64,000 bases of DNA from the NCBI GenBank assembly GCA_019915135.1, contig JAHLMK010000016.1, positions 620,001 through 684,000 on the forward strand, written 5' to 3'. Numbering within the stretch: position 1 is the stretch's first letter; each line of letters starts with the position of its first letter. The notes beneath the pieces were generated by a model. The model worked only from the letters and a program-made list of their open reading frames with translations. It was not told the DNA's origin and made no database searches. Positions 22,166-34,572 of this stretch are shown here, one piece after another. The position numbers were made by a program, and so were the translations under genes. Origin of the DNA: Strobilurus pachycystidiatus (Eukaryota; Basidiomycota; Agaricomycetes; Agaricales; Physalacriaceae).

Positions 22166-24058
22166 CGTAAGGCGAGAGAAATAGGGCTCACAGGGCAATG
22201 TACGATGATGCGTTGATGATAGACCTGGACTTCCTCTCCAGTGGAATTTGAGGATTAGCTTAGTCTGTAAGTCCTCCTTCGGAAAGGTGTTGGGCGACGA
22301 CTCAGAGGCCCTCTCTGAATCTTCTGCGAATGCAAGGCTACTTGGAACGCCAAGCTCAAAGGGCTGAAAAATTGTCAGCAACCTTCACCATGGAATCTAC
22401 ACAGCAATGCATCGCGTACCGGAAAGATATTGCGAATCTATCGTCGACATTGCGAATCCATCATCAGCTTGATTTCGATTCGTGGCATTTCACTGCTGAC
22501 TGCTGAGTTGTCGACGTTGGGGAGTGGATGATGGCAATAGAGAAGTGAACCCGGCGATGCGAATTCCCGGGTTTCCGTGTGCCATCCGAAAACTCTTGCA
22601 GAAGCTCGCAGTGGGAATGACGACCACTGCCAACGTGCTCATGTAATAAGCAGCAGCCATTGGACTGGTGTTGCGATGAGGGCGACTGTCGCGAGTCTCG
22701 GCGGAAAGCATGCTGGTGGCCCATTATCGAGCTTCGGTCCGCCGACGTTAAAAAAGCCTTCGAAGCGAAGATTGTTGGTAAAGTTGATCCCAGTGCAGCA
22801 GGTTCGCATACCACAGAAACACTGAACGGGCCCCTCGTAAGTGGCGCTGAAAAAATTGACCACGCAGAGAGAGGTAGAGTCTGCTTGTGCAACTCGGGTC
22901 CGCTCTCTAAGCCAATTGCCGGTGGCAGGAACCGGGCCGACCCCGGTATTGTGTGGCGCAACTCTCATCGCAATCTTGGACTTGTAAAGAGGGTTGGAGA
23001 CGGTCCAGAAGATCTTGGATTCGGAGCATCACACGTCAAATGTATAAAAGACGCGTCGAATCGCTGTCTAGGCGCGCTTTTGGCCGTTTCCCCCACTTTT
23101 ACCCAAATTTGTACACCCATTGATCGACAGACAATCAGAAAACTTTGCGTTCCAGCTATCACAGCAATTATGTCCTCGCAGACAATAGTGCGCCACGCAA
23201 TGAGCAACCGGACGGCGGAGTTCAATATTGGGGTAGGCACTAAATCGGATATATGGGTCCCAAGCACTCAATCGGGTACCGCCTTGGTAAGGAAGCCTGC
23301 TAGATATTAGTTTGCTATACCGCTCTCTAGCCTTATGCTCACGGTGTCATTCAGAAACATCTGTAGGCACACATGCAAGCACGGCCATTCTCCGATCTCC
23401 GTGCCTCGGTATCAATGTCCCTGTACATTCAGGATTCCTAGTGCGCCACAACTTCAAGTTCTCCGAATATGACCATCTCGCGCCGAGTACACGATGACAC
23501 TCGTCTACTCAGTGTCTACTGGCACGTCTCCCTTGAAGCCTCTAGGACTACCTCTCTAATGAGATTTAGGACATGCAGACTTTTCGAGAGACGCGTTCGA
23601 CTCAGCGCACAGCTTTACAGCAGTGGTGGCTGTCAAGACAGAGGTGATTGTGGCGCAGCAGTCTCGATCACGGAAACTCCCAGTCTAGGCGATGCCGTTG
23701 CCTGAGCCTCTCCCACACGCGGATCACCCTTCCACTCATTGCAATTCGCGGCGTGCCGCGTATCACACAGTCAAAGTCCTGTGTGTTTGTGGCGGACCAA
23801 GAAGATCTTGCTGCGAATCGTAGCTAATTGTCTGCCTGCGTATTCAAGCCTTCTCCAATTGTCTTCCGCTTTCCATAGCAGCCCCAATTTGCATCGCGAC
23901 CGTCATCTCGGCATTACCAAACTTTCGTGACATTGTGACGCTCGTTCCTTCCTCTTGTTCTCTTTTGACAATAAGGCTTACCCCGGCCTCTGGGATACTT
24001 AAGTGGACGGGGAGAGCTCTACAGGCCAACAGTTCTTTCTTCACCGACACCACCATCG
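22166..24058. other. 1.9-kb gap without a supported gene
   Basis: Overlapping ORFs exist on both strands (plus 22660-23310, 216 codons; minus 22464-22961, 165 codons), but none has a recognisable motif or splice pattern. The right end should contain the promoter of DUF6535 gene B. Confidence 0.5.
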
Positions 24059-25430
24059 ATGCTGCCATCTCCATCCACCCCGCAACCGAGGAGCAACTTT
24101 TCCAGCCCCGCCGCCAGCGTCGACACGCTGCCTGTCGATGGGCAGGAGTACGCCGAATCCGAACGCCGCAAAGGCAAGAAGCCTTCTGTGAGCTTTGAAG
24201 ATGAACCCGAAGAAGGTACGTCCATCATCCATCCAACACATACATCTACTAATCATGTTTGTAGACGACGAAGAGCTTGAGGAAGCAGAAGTCATTGTCG
24301 ATTACGAGCAGAAGTATGCACCTGACGAGAAGAACAAAGAGCTTGGCCCTACAGCTCGCGTTTGGAAGACCTACATGGACGAGGTCACCAAGATGGACAC
24401 CAAGCGCTTCGAGGAATGGCGCGACGGACTTGACGTCCTCGTTGTCTTTGTACGTTTTGTGGCTCTCGCTAATCTCTCACGCTGACCCCACCCACCATCC
24501 CAGGCTGCTCTCTTCACTATCGTCGTCTCCATCTTCGCCTCGCAGACCTTCCAGCGCCTCCGACCCGACCACAACACCGCAACCTCTGCCCTCCTCGCCG
24601 AGCTCGTCGAAATCGAACGTGCCATCGCCGAAGGGATCTCCGCCGACGAAATTCCCCGCACTATCATCACCTTCACGCCTAAGAATATTGATCTCTGGGT
24701 CAATGGCCTCCTCTTCACCTCTATTGGCATCAGTCTCTTCACCGCTATCGTCGCTATGCTCGCCAAGCAGTGGATCCGCCAGTACATCTCCATCCCCTCC
24801 GGCGACCCGCGCGACTGTGCCCGCATCCGCCACTTCCGCTACATGGCTCTCGAGAAATGGCGTGTCCCGCAGATCATCGCGTCCCTCCCTGTCATGATCC
24901 ATGTATCTCTGGGACTCTTCTGCGCTGCCATCGTCGTCTTCATGTTCAACTTTGATCAACAGATGGCGCTCGCCTTTGCCAGCTTGGCCGGTGCGGCGTT
25001 CATTGCCTATGCTGTGACCACACTCCTGCCGCTCTTCTACCCCGGCTGTCCGTTCCGCACCTCGCTGTCGTTCTACTCATTCAACAAATACACTTCTATG
25101 CACAGCCTGTTCTTCCGTAAGGGGAGAAAGCCCGTTCAGCCCCTCCGCGAAGAGGAAGAAGACTCGGAGGAGGGAGAGGAAGGTGCTCTTCCCAAGTCTG
25201 ATGGCAGTGCTACACCGTCTTCGAGCCACAGCACGTTGAACGACACTGAGTATGAGAGGATCATGGCCGATGCCGACAATCTGGATTATGGTGCCCTCTC
25301 GTGGTTGCATGACCAGACTGCTAATGCGGGCCTCCAGCGCGCTATCGCTCGTCTCATGAAGGACCGCCAAGTTAGTGAAGCCAGGAGGCAGGAAGAAGGC
25401 CTCACGGGTAACCGCGACATCACCATTTAA
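24059..25430 (+). CDS. DUF6535 membrane protein, gene B (short form)
   Basis: Three exons, 24059-24215, 24265-24449 and 24504-25430, give 422 residues with closed phases. The N terminus is Ser/Pro-rich then acidic (DEPEEDDEELEEAE). The family motif appears as VDYEQKYAPDEKNKELGP, followed by TARVWKTYMDE and WRDGLDVLVVFAALF. The four membrane segments, DLWVNGLLFTSIGIS, RIRHFRYMALEKWRVP and GCPFRTSL are all present. After them comes an acidic low-complexity linker and ALSWLHDQTANAGLQRAIA, which matches the first helical block of the long members, and then the protein stops. The roughly 600-residue helical region and the basic last exon are absent. The ending is clean, with no broken remnant in the next kilobase, so it is probably a natural short form. 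Confidence 0.87.
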
Positions 25431-25540
25431 ATGACCTTGATTGGATCCCGCCTCTGTTGTGATATGTATTGTATCTATCTCTCAGTAAAGTAACGAGTAT
25501 ATGGATATTGTGTACTCGTACTTATGAATTCCAATGCCAT

Positions 25541-25740
25541 GATTTTTCTTGTGTCACAGACTTGACTCATCCGAGATGACCGATCGCATCTTGTCCTCTC
25601 CCTTCCATGTTCGACTTGGCTTTCCTCCCTCGATGGTCTCGCCTTTCGTCTCCCGCACATTCTCTAGTATGATGCCATCTGGACTATTCCTCTGTCTTCC
25701 GGTGACCTACAACCCAGCCTGCAGACGTTCATCTGGCATT
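25541..25740. repeat. Dispersed repeat, copy 1 (see 35322-35500)
   Basis: About 180-200 bp resembling 35322-35500 in the same orientation. Shared phrases include TTGACTCATCC, AGATGACCGATC, CATCTTGTCCTC, TTCCATGTTCGAC, CCTTCGTCTCCCGCA and TTCCGGTG. Both copies lie downstream of DUF6535 sequence. Confidence 0.75.
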
Positions 25741-26881
25741 ACTGCACATTTTAAAAAGTAAAACTTTCGCCTAGCGATCCACGCTGCGCACGCTACTGCT
25801 TTCAACGGTATTCGACGTGAAATCCTACCAGACGCCTTCTTTCTGGGCAGAATCGTTTTCTCCGCGAGAAGTCGACCACCGGATCGACAATAATACGCGG
25901 CGCGGTCCTCAAAATCGTCCAGACCAGCCATACTCGCCGCCCTCACCAAAGGTGCGTAAGATTTCTCCCAAACCGTCTCCCTCTTTGCCCTCTTTGAACT
26001 TTTCGTCCAGCAAACCTCCACATCAGGCGAACGACGACGCAAAACCGAATCTGGGTCTTCTCGAAAGCTTCGCGATTCGTGCCAGAATTCTCGACGCTCC
26101 AACGGCACATGTCACGGCACATGTTCAACTCGGACTCGCTTGACCTCGTAGGCTATTCGTCAGACGATTGCATCGAGAAAGGTACAAGCTCGACTGCGAT
26201 CGATGGATACACCTGCACCACCGCGTCTTCATTGAGATGGGGTGCCGACCATCCCTCCTCAAAGTCTACGTGCTGTTGTCTTCACTGTTCCTGCTCTAGG
26301 CTCTTGCTGTGCTCATGGGAACGACATCCCACGCACCTTATTGTTTTTCGAAATGTGGCTCCGCTCTGTCTTTTGTATTTTGTCGCCGTCAGCGCACTGC
26401 CCGGTTGCCCTACATCGCGACGATTCCTTGACGTCTGTCCCCTTCTCGGCTTCGTTATTGTCTTGAGCGGAGCGGTGTTATCGAAACAGCCGGAATGCTA
26501 CACCTAGACGTGTCATTGCTACTGGACTACAGGATAGTGATACGGGGTGCGCCCAACAAAAATTGTGGCCCACCGCTTGGACTCGCTTTACCCGCCGTAA
26601 GCATCATGTGGCGCATTTTCTCTCCGGGACGCCAAAGGCTCGACACGGGGAACTGCTGCCAGGAAACCACAAGCCTTTCGATCCTTTTGACTTGTCGAGA
26701 CTATATAGGTGCGATGAACAGTACAACTCCTTGACGAGCAACTGACGGTTACCTCAGCTGAAAACGATCTGCATTTGATGCTGTACATGCTTTGTACCAC
26801 ATATGCGTCCTCTTCAAGTCTTCTTCCTAGTCGAGAATCTGGTCTCCTTGTTCAATGTCCTTGTTAACAGGCTCTCAATCT

Positions 26882-26888
26882 TATATAT
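26882..26888 (+). promoter_or_regulatory. TATA element of 140-aa orphan gene
   Basis: TATATAT lies 43 bp upstream of the ATG at 26931. Confidence 0.5.
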
Positions 26889-26930
26889 GTACAAAACACG
26901 CGCTCAACCGCACCACCCATCCGCATCACC

Positions 26931-27402
26931 ATGTCTTCCACGGCAAATAACACTGCTCTAGCAAGCTCTACTGGTTACAGCTCGTCCAATGCACTCTCGG
27001 AAGTCCAAGCGGAGGCTTTCTACAGAGATGTCTTCGATTATGTCGCGGTCGAACCGCCAGAAGAATGGTTTTGGCTAATAAGTGTCGCCGGTGGATGGTA
27101 CGCCAAACGCCTATCCGAACTCCCTGTACTGAAGGGCTCTGCGCAGTCACCATGCACCGAACATAATTGCCTCGAAATTCGCAGCTTTCGGTATAAGCTC
27201 CGACGGCATGTTAGGATACAACATAGAGGATGTCGACACCATCGACATCACTACCGGTGACGGAACGTACACTTGCTCTGCCCTGGTTCGGAAAGGAGCG
27301 AACGCCCTGGTGGCTGGCTTGAAGATGGTCTGGGGGTCGCGCGCCTTCATACATTGCATTACTAGCGGACTAACTTATCTCAAAACCCCCACACCCTCAT
27401 GA
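26931..27402 (+). CDS. Hypothetical protein (140 aa)
   Basis: Two exons, 26931-27097 and 27147-27402, join in phase (TG|T) and give 140 residues; the acceptor could also be 27134/27135, which changes five residues. The start has a TATA element and a good context (CACCATGTCT). The N terminus is Ser/Thr-rich, followed by EVQAEAFYRDVFDYVAVEP and a hydrophobic FWLISVAGG. The second exon carries NIIASKFAAFGISSDG, GYNIEDVDTIDITTGDG and ALVRKGANALVAGLKMVWG. No known family is recognised. It lies between DUF6535 genes B and C. Confidence rests on the TATA, the splice site and the smooth composition only. Confidence 0.55.
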
Positions 27403-27734
27403 TCACGCTCCTAGACTACCGTTGTTTTCTGATGATATTGTTGTTTCTTCTTCAACTAGTAGGGCAGGAACCACACTGTGTATATACTGTGTATCTTATC
27501 ATTATCATTATTATTTCAATTATTATAATTATCTCATAATCTCGTGGTTTATACGACTTTCATCATCGTTCCTCTGTCCGCTCTCGTTCAAATTAGCAAC
27601 GGACCAGTGTTTGGCTGATGCCCAATCCGACAGCAACAATTAGCCTTGGCTCTATTGTTTTTGCCACTTCGAGCCGCCGGGTATATAAGAATGATGGACT
27701 GTCTGATTGTGTGTCCATACCGAGTACTTACCCC
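27403..27734. other. AT-rich intergenic gap and gene C promoter
   Basis: About 330 bp with a very AT-rich stretch near 27480-27540, unusual for this window. The right part holds the TATA element of DUF6535 gene C. Confidence 0.5.
27682..27688 (+). promoter_or_regulatory. TATA element of DUF6535 gene C
   Basis: TATATAA is 47 bp before the ATG at 27735. Confidence 0.6.
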
Positions 27735-30700
27735 ATGACTTCCACAGAGCCCCCATCTGCGCCACGCATCGATAGGCAGAGGTGCGGCCCGCATGAATGC
27801 TCCTGCTGTGGGCGCGTCAAGGATGAGCGCGTCACGGGAGCGCGCGCGGGATCCATACGTTCCATCGACTCCGAGTCGACCATACGGAGTGCAGGCGACT
27901 CACATCATCCTTTCGTCAATTTGCCCATCCCAGAATTCCACTCTTCTTCGAAACAAACCGGTCTGTTCTCTGGATCAAACCATCGCTTTCTTCCAGGTGA
28001 GTCTAAATCTTCTCGATGTTCGTGCATCCTCGTCTCATTCATATTTGCATTTCGTTGAGATCCTTACGACTACGAAGAGAAATATCCTCCTGACCAAGAG
28101 TTCAAAGAAATGTCTTCTACTGCTCGAATATGGCGAACGTATCTTGCCGAATGCAAGAAGTTCGACGCTAGGCTCATTGAAGACTGGAAAGATGGTCTTG
28201 ATATCCTTCTTATGGTCGTACGTGATTGCTGTCAAAAGGTTTCCTTTTTTGCTGAGGTGTTCGTAATGCTAGGCGTCGTTGTTCTCTGCGGTTGTGACCA
28301 CCTTCGTTGTTGACAGCTGCAATAATCTTCGCGTCGATTATACTCAAGTCACGGCCAACTTGGTATCCGATCTGCTTGCCGTTGAGTACGCCGTTGCGAC
28401 GGGCGCATCCATCGATGGCATTTCTGTGTCTTCGGTCGCATCACAATCCTCAGATTTTCGACCACAACGGGCCGATGTTTGGGTTAATGGCCTGTGGTTC
28501 GTTAGTCTTGGTCTCAGCCTTACAACGACCCTCATCACCGTCTTGACGAGACAGTGGATCCTCCAATATATGGCTGTGACTTCAGGAACCCCACAGGAGC
28601 GTGTCCAAATTCGCCACTTCAGACATCGTAGCTTTCAGAAATGGAACGTTCCGCTCACCATCGGTCTTCTCCCTGTTCTCATACATATCTCTTTGGGTCT
28701 GTTCCTCTTAGGCCTCGTCATATTCCTATATTCTCTCAGTGGCGCCCTTGCGGCGGTTTTGGGAGCCATGACCGGCCTGGCCTTTGTTGCATACTTTAGC
28801 AGCAACGTGCTTCCTCTCTTCTTTCCCGATTGTCCTTACAAGACACCGCTGTCTCACTTTGCCTATGCTTTGCTATACAACATACGTCGCGGGATATATC
28901 GCCGCTGGGGCATTGGTACAAAGCCTACACACGAATCTCTCAAAGATGTCGAGAGCTCGACGGTCGCTAGTCAAGCAGATGAATTGAATGCCTTATCCAT
29001 TTCTTGGCTTCACAACACATCCACCAATACGTCTGTCCAGAGCATTGCACTGGAAGCATTCAGCAGCCTTCCACTGAAAAGCGTCGCCCTAGTCATTAGC
29101 TCTGATGGAATCACAGTCGCGGGAGCGCCTCCAGGCGCGGCCGGCGATCGTACTGCGGCAATTTTTTGGGCGATGAAAACTCATCATCGTCTGGATGCGC
29201 CCATTGAGCGTTTTGAGCGGTTCCAGCGCGCAGGTCTTCGTTTCGGGCGGTGTTTGTTTGCATCTCTTGACCACGATAATCGTTATACCCGCCTTCTAGA
29301 CCCCGCACAGACAGGCGCAGCTATCGAAATGGTGACCAATAACCTACTTGGTCATGACAAGGAGCCTAAAATGCTCGATGTCCTATTCTGGGCGAAAATT
29401 TGGCAAAACGCTTTGGGCTCAGGCTCGGGATGGCTTCGAGCCACTTCTCCTCAGCCATCGCCGGTTTGGTACGAGCTTCTGGGCTGCGTGACAGGGTCTC
29501 ATGCTTGCACAACCTTCTCATGTTCCGTCACAAGCCGCGATGAGCTCTGCTTCCCCATTCCAGTGCATGGCGGCTTCTCTTTTGTCATCAACCAATATGA
29601 CACCAATAGAAACAGCACGTCGAGACGTTTAGCGCTTGCGCTGGCTGGGAACATGCGACCCTCCTTTGTCAGTTGGTTGCTTCTTGTTGGTTTTCCAGAT
29701 GTCGTGCGCTCAAACGATAATCACACTCAACATCTTCCGGATGACATTTTTCTGATGATCTCCATGGTCCAAAGCTCAGTGGTACAGAGTACCTCGTCTT
29801 GGGACATGAATGCCGGGCGGCAAACGTTATTCCGTCGCGTCGTGACTGTTATCAACCGATACGCAATCCAGAACGGACCACATACAGACACAGACAGAGC
29901 CGCCATCCGCGCTTTGCGTGCTATTGTCAGATGCGAATCGTTTGGTACTGCAGCCACCGCTCTATCAGAGGCTGACGAGGCTCTCGTCGCTTTTGGTCTT
30001 TTCCGCGGACTAAACCGACGATTCGAATTCTCCACGGCCAACGACCTTGATTCGAGCTGGCTGACTCGTGCGATTTTCCACAATGTCTGGAAAGTAGTCC
30101 TGCGAAGCAGCGCTCAACACACCTTCGAAGGGGTTGCTCACGTTCTGACATACGTTCTGAGCTCAAATTTGGACACTCGGTTGTCCTTTCTCGAGGGCAT
30201 ATTCTCCGATCTCTTGGATTGTGGCTGGTTGACCGATGTAGGATCGACTCTGGCGCGTCTTTCCCAGTCTTTGAACCCTTCCAGAGATAAGATGGCGGAG
30301 GATAAACGTGCCGCATACACGAACCTAGCGGCAGCCTATGTAGACGGACTTTGCGTATTGGAAGCCTCGTCTTCTCCCGTGGCCTCGCGAGCTCTGGATG
30401 ATCTTTCCATGACGGGCACTTTGTCAACTCTTTGCAAATTGCTCCTGTTGGCCGATTCAAGGACCCAAACGCGTCTATGGCACTTGGCGGAGAGAGCCAT
30501 CCACGAGGACTGGATGAAATGCATGCAGGAGCTTGCTCAGTTCCTCTCCACTCCAGGTGCAAGGGTTGACTATAAGAGCGTACAGTTTCTCCGAACGAGG
30601 GAAATCCGCGTAAACCAGGAAATTAACTATGGGAATTTTGACAGCTTAGCGACGGTGCTGAAGGATCTGACTTGCGATATCCAACAAAGACATTTCACGC

Positions 30701-30931
30701 CACCTGTGATAGTTGCAACAAATAGTCAGGTGGGTAAATCATTCTATCAGTACGTACTACGCTGCAATCTCACGCGATATATAGTCCGTCCATACGCAGG
30801 GAAACTCTTCAATTCATCGAAGCAGAAGTTGGAAGACACGATTCAGACTGTGGACTAATGCACTCCGTGGCGCGCCAATACAGACACCGGTTGTTGACTC
30901 TGAACCGAATCCGCCCGCCTTGTCTCCGTGA
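27735..30931 (+). CDS. DUF6535 membrane protein, gene C
   Basis: Four exons, 27735-27996, 28060-28217, 28273-30729 and 30800-30931, give 1002 residues. Intron positions and phases (1, 0, 0) match genes A, D and E. The variable N terminus holds a small Cys/His group (RCGPHECSCCGR). Then come DPYDYEEKYPPDQEFKEM, ARIWRTYLAE and WKDGLDILLMV. Membrane segments include LFSAVVTTFVVDS, DVWVNGLWFVSLGLS, WNVPLTIGLLPVLIHISLG and the one before DCPYKTPL. Helical-region blocks are ISWLHNTSTNTSVQSIALE, MRPSFVSWLLLVGFP, HLPDDIF, AAYVDGLCVLE and CKLLLLADSRTQTRLWHLAE. The last exon is basic (RSRSWKTRFRLW). If the last intron is kept, the reading frame stays open for another 42 codons. The 3' end has a broken second copy at 34573-35045. 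Confidence 0.88.
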
Positions 30932-31336
30932 CAGAGGGCGAGACTGTTTGTGTTATACTTGACGAGTAGAAAGTATATGGCTACATGTAGACTTTTAATT
31001 TCTTTTTCTTTATGAACTGCTTGATACACGCCGCCGCCACCACCGCCGCCACACCTCCCTCCCCACCGACATAGCCGCTGACATATCGCTAGCTCTAATG
31101 CGGAAGAGGTCGAACATAATCTTGAGATCTTGAACATCGCCACAACGTCGGTTGAGAGACACAGCTATCGACTCAGCTTTGGTTTCAGTACAGGTCGTCC
31201 GGGTACTAAGTACCTATCCAACGATGGGGCATCAGCAAATCGTAACAAAGTGTCATCCTGCCTTTGGTGTGCCTCGGACTCGGGGTATCAACGGATCATA
31301 ATTAGGCTTGTGTGTCCTTCCTTTCGCTCTTCTCAC
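30932..31336. other. Intergenic between DUF6535 genes C and D
   Basis: About 400 bp with a CCGCCGCCACCACCGCC-like short repeat run near 31030. No gene is supported. Confidence 0.5.
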
Positions 31337-34300
31337 ATGCCAGCCGAGGCCCCCCACGCGGCTCCGCCGCCGCGCACCGACAGGCGGAAATTCGCAGATA
31401 AACCATGTTATTGCCACTGCGACACCCGCTGCCAACGACGAGATACAGAGTCTGCTTCAAGCGACTCAGAATCGACAGTCTTCGTCACTATCGAAGACTG
31501 TATCGCAGACGATTTGATTCCAGAATCAGACAAAGCTGACCGTCCTCCTGTCTTCAGGGTAGAGTATCCTCCCCGCCACCGTTCGCGTGTCCGACTATTT
31601 GGGCTAGACAGATCAAAGAAACCCCACGGTGAGAGGTTCCAGTGATGCTGACAGCTGTTGACCCTAATTCGCATAATTACGCTAGACGTGTACGACTATG
31701 AGCAAAAGTATCCTCCCGACGAGGAGTTCAAGGAGATGGGTCCGAACGCACGGGTATGGAAGACATATGTTGACGAGAGCACCAAGTCCGATCCCGAGAA
31801 AGTACAAGACTGGATGGACGGGCTCGATATGCTCCTGCTCTTTGTAAGTTATTGTGGCTCCGGCAGTCATATTACTCTGAACGCTGAGTCTCAGGCGTCT
31901 CTCTTCTCTGCTGTTGTAACGACTTTTGTCGTTCAATCGTGCCAAAGTCTTCGTGTCGACTATACGCAGGTCACGGCAACCTTAGTGGCACAACTTCTTG
32001 AAGTTCAGGTCGCTCTTGTCAACGGAGCAAATAGCTACTCTCTTGATCCCAACGCGCAATCACCCTTCAATGCCCAGTCTGCCGATCTCTGGGTCAATGG
32101 GCTGTGGTTCAGCAGCTTGGGGATCAGCCTTATAACCACGCTCATTGCCCTTCTTGTAAGGCAATGGATTCACGAGTACACGACCGTCCCTTCCGGCACG
32201 CCCAGGGATCTCTCTCGCATCCGACATTTTCGATATCTTGGTCTGCTGAGCTGGCACGTACCTCTCATCATCGGGTTACTTCCCGTGCTCATGCACGTAG
32301 CGCTGGGTCTATTCTTCATTGGCTTGGTCGTGTTTTTATACGCTTTAAGCGGAACTCTCGCAGCGTGTCTTGGGGGCATGGCTGGCGTCACGTTCTTCGC
32401 ATATCTTCTGAGCAACATCCTCCCCTTCTTCCATTCCAACTGCCCATATAAGACACCGCTATCGGAATCCTTCTTTTCCTGGCTTTCTAGTCTGCGTCGG
32501 GGCCTGGTTGTCTTTTCGCGACATTGTACAACTCCCGCTGCCACGCCGCAGTCCATGAAAGAAGTAGAGAAGACTATCGTGTGTCGCGAAGCAGACAAGC
32601 TAGATGCGCTCTCCATTTCGTGGCTGCACAATACGGCCCAGAATTTGACCGTTCAAAGCGTTGCCTTGCAAGCACTCAGCGGCGCTCCGTTGCAGATTGC
32701 CAAGCTCATTGCAGGGTCTGATGGCATAGCAGTACCTGGGCCTCCACAGCTCGGCAAGACACCTTCGATTCCCGTGCTGCAAGCGATGCAGAATCATCAT
32801 CACTTCGACCAATCCATCGAGCGAAGTGAACGGTTTCAACGGGCAGCCATTCGGTTTACAGAGTCTTATCCTATGGTCACCCGCCAAGCCAATCGCTATA
32901 CAGATATGCTATCTTCTTTTCCTCGCTCCAAAGCGGCCATCGATTTTGCTCGTGATAACCTCCTGGCACAGTCTCACAACTCTCGACTTGACGTTGTGTT
33001 TTGGGCCCGAATCTTTCAAAATGCGATGCGGATGGGTACGGGCTGGATCGGAATTGGTTTGACTCCAATCACCCCAGCATGGGGTGCCCTATTGAACGGA
33101 GCCATAGCCCGCCACGCGTGCCTATCACTCAACTGCGAGGGAAAGGACAAAGATCTACTCTCTTTCCCTGTCGGGGTGGATGACTTCCTGCTGGCCATCA
33201 ACAAGTATGATCTAGACCTAGTGGAGCATGGAACATCGACATCTCTAGCCGACGCATTGTCTATGAACATGCGCCCGTCTTTTGTGAAATGGTTACTTCA
33301 TGTTGGGTTTCCCAACATATCGCGTTCAAAGGAGAACTACACACAACATGTTCCGGACGACATCCTTCTCACTTTGACCCTGCTCCAGACACCGTACATC
33401 CAAGCAACATCCTCCGCCAATGCTGAAGCAGGAAGACCAAAGAGATCTCTATTCAGGAAGGTCTTGGATCTCGCTTATGATTACGCCATCAGCAGTGGAT
33501 CGCGGAAACATGATCACTTCGATATAGACCGGGCTACAATCTACGCATTGAAAAAGGTTGTTTGCACTGCTTCCTTTGGTACGAGTACTGTCATGCTCTT
33601 GGACGATGAAGTCCTTGTGGTGAAAAGTCTATTCCGCGGCCTCATTCGCAGGTCTGAGTTTTCAGGACCACACGATCGCGATGCTTCCTGGCTCACCCCA
33701 GATATCTTTGACAACATATGGCGTGTGATGCTCGCAGCGCCTTCCAACGCCTGCGAACTGAATGCTTTTGTCTCGTCCTACTTGGTAACATCTCCGTCTC
33801 ATATTCATACCATGGAGCGCGTCTTCACTGAACTTGTCTCCCAACGGTGGCTACAAGACGTCGGAGATAGACTTGCAGTTCTCTCCACATCGTCAAATCC
33901 CCACAAGGATAGAATACCCAGGAACCTACGCCCTGGCTTCACCAATCTCGCCGAAGTACTCGTAGATGGCTTGTCTGTACTCTCACAAGCATCCTCCTCC
34001 GAATTCCCAGCCATCCTCGAGGACCTCTATCATTCCGATAACCTTACCACGCTTCTCAAAATCCTGCTACTGTCAGATGTGGCTACACAGGAGAGAATGT
34101 GGCATTTGTCGGCGTTCGTCACCCTCGACTCGCGCGAGGCTTGGTCAGAATGTCTTTCTGATATTTCAAAATTTCTCTCTACGGCGGGTGCAAAGAGCGA
34201 TTACGACAGTGTCCGGACGACTAGAAGTATGGATATGCGACTCAATAAAGAGAGATATTACCGGTCATTCGAGGATTTAGCAGTCGTGTTGGTGAATCTG

Positions 34301-34555
34301 AGCCGAGACGTTGAACGTGGACATTATACGCCTCCAGTCTTCGTGGCTCCACTGGTTCAAGTACGTTATCAACAAGACGAAGAGTAACTTGACTCATCGT
34401 CGTTTTTATAGGTCAAGCAGGCGTCGTCGTCATCACCAAGCGGTGGTTGGTTCGACTTTCAAGGCCACTGGAAAAGAATCTTGAAACGGAGACAGCGAAC
34501 AATCGAGACTGGGAAGGAAGCGACTCAGACAGATCCCCTGACTACCACTCCCTGA
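31337..34555 (+). CDS. DUF6535 membrane protein, gene D
   Basis: Four exons, 31337-31628, 31686-31843, 31895-34360 and 34412-34555, give 1019 residues with phases 1, 0, 0. The N terminus again contains a compact Cys/His group (CYCHCDTRC), as in gene C. The family motif is DVYDYEQKYPPDEEFKEM followed by ARVWKTYVDE. Membrane segments: LFSAVVTTFVVQS, DLWVNGLWFSSLGIS, WHVPLIIGLLPVLMHVALG and the one before NCPYKTPL. Helical blocks: ISWLHNTAQNLTVQSVALQ, MRPSFVKWLLHVGFP, HVPDDIL and LKILLLSDVATQERMWHLSA. The last exon is basic (WKRILKRRQR). It is the closest relative of gene C in this window and lies directly downstream on the same strand, consistent with tandem duplication. Confidence 0.88.
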
Positions 34556-34572
34556 TAATAAATCTCGTACTA

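Larger units (their letters stand above)
25431..26930. other. 1.5-kb gap with one dispersed repeat
   Basis: Apart from the repeat at 25541-25740 and the promoter of the next gene, only competing ORFs occur (plus 25817-26143; minus 25707-26108). Neither shows a motif. The composition of 26130-26530 hints at decayed coding DNA but no family could be recognised. Confidence 0.5.

Noticed and set aside
22660..23310. 216-codon plus-strand ORF with overlapping minus ORFs of 165 and 109 codons
   Set aside because: Both strands are equally open and none shows a family pattern; a Cys-rich minus reading (CFCGMRTCC) was tested as a hydrophobin but the cysteine spacing does not fit.
24277..24959. Long alternative-frame ORFs (206 codons plus, 160 codons minus)
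   Set aside because: They overlap DUF6535 gene B, whose frame carries the conserved motifs; the others are GC-bias shadows.
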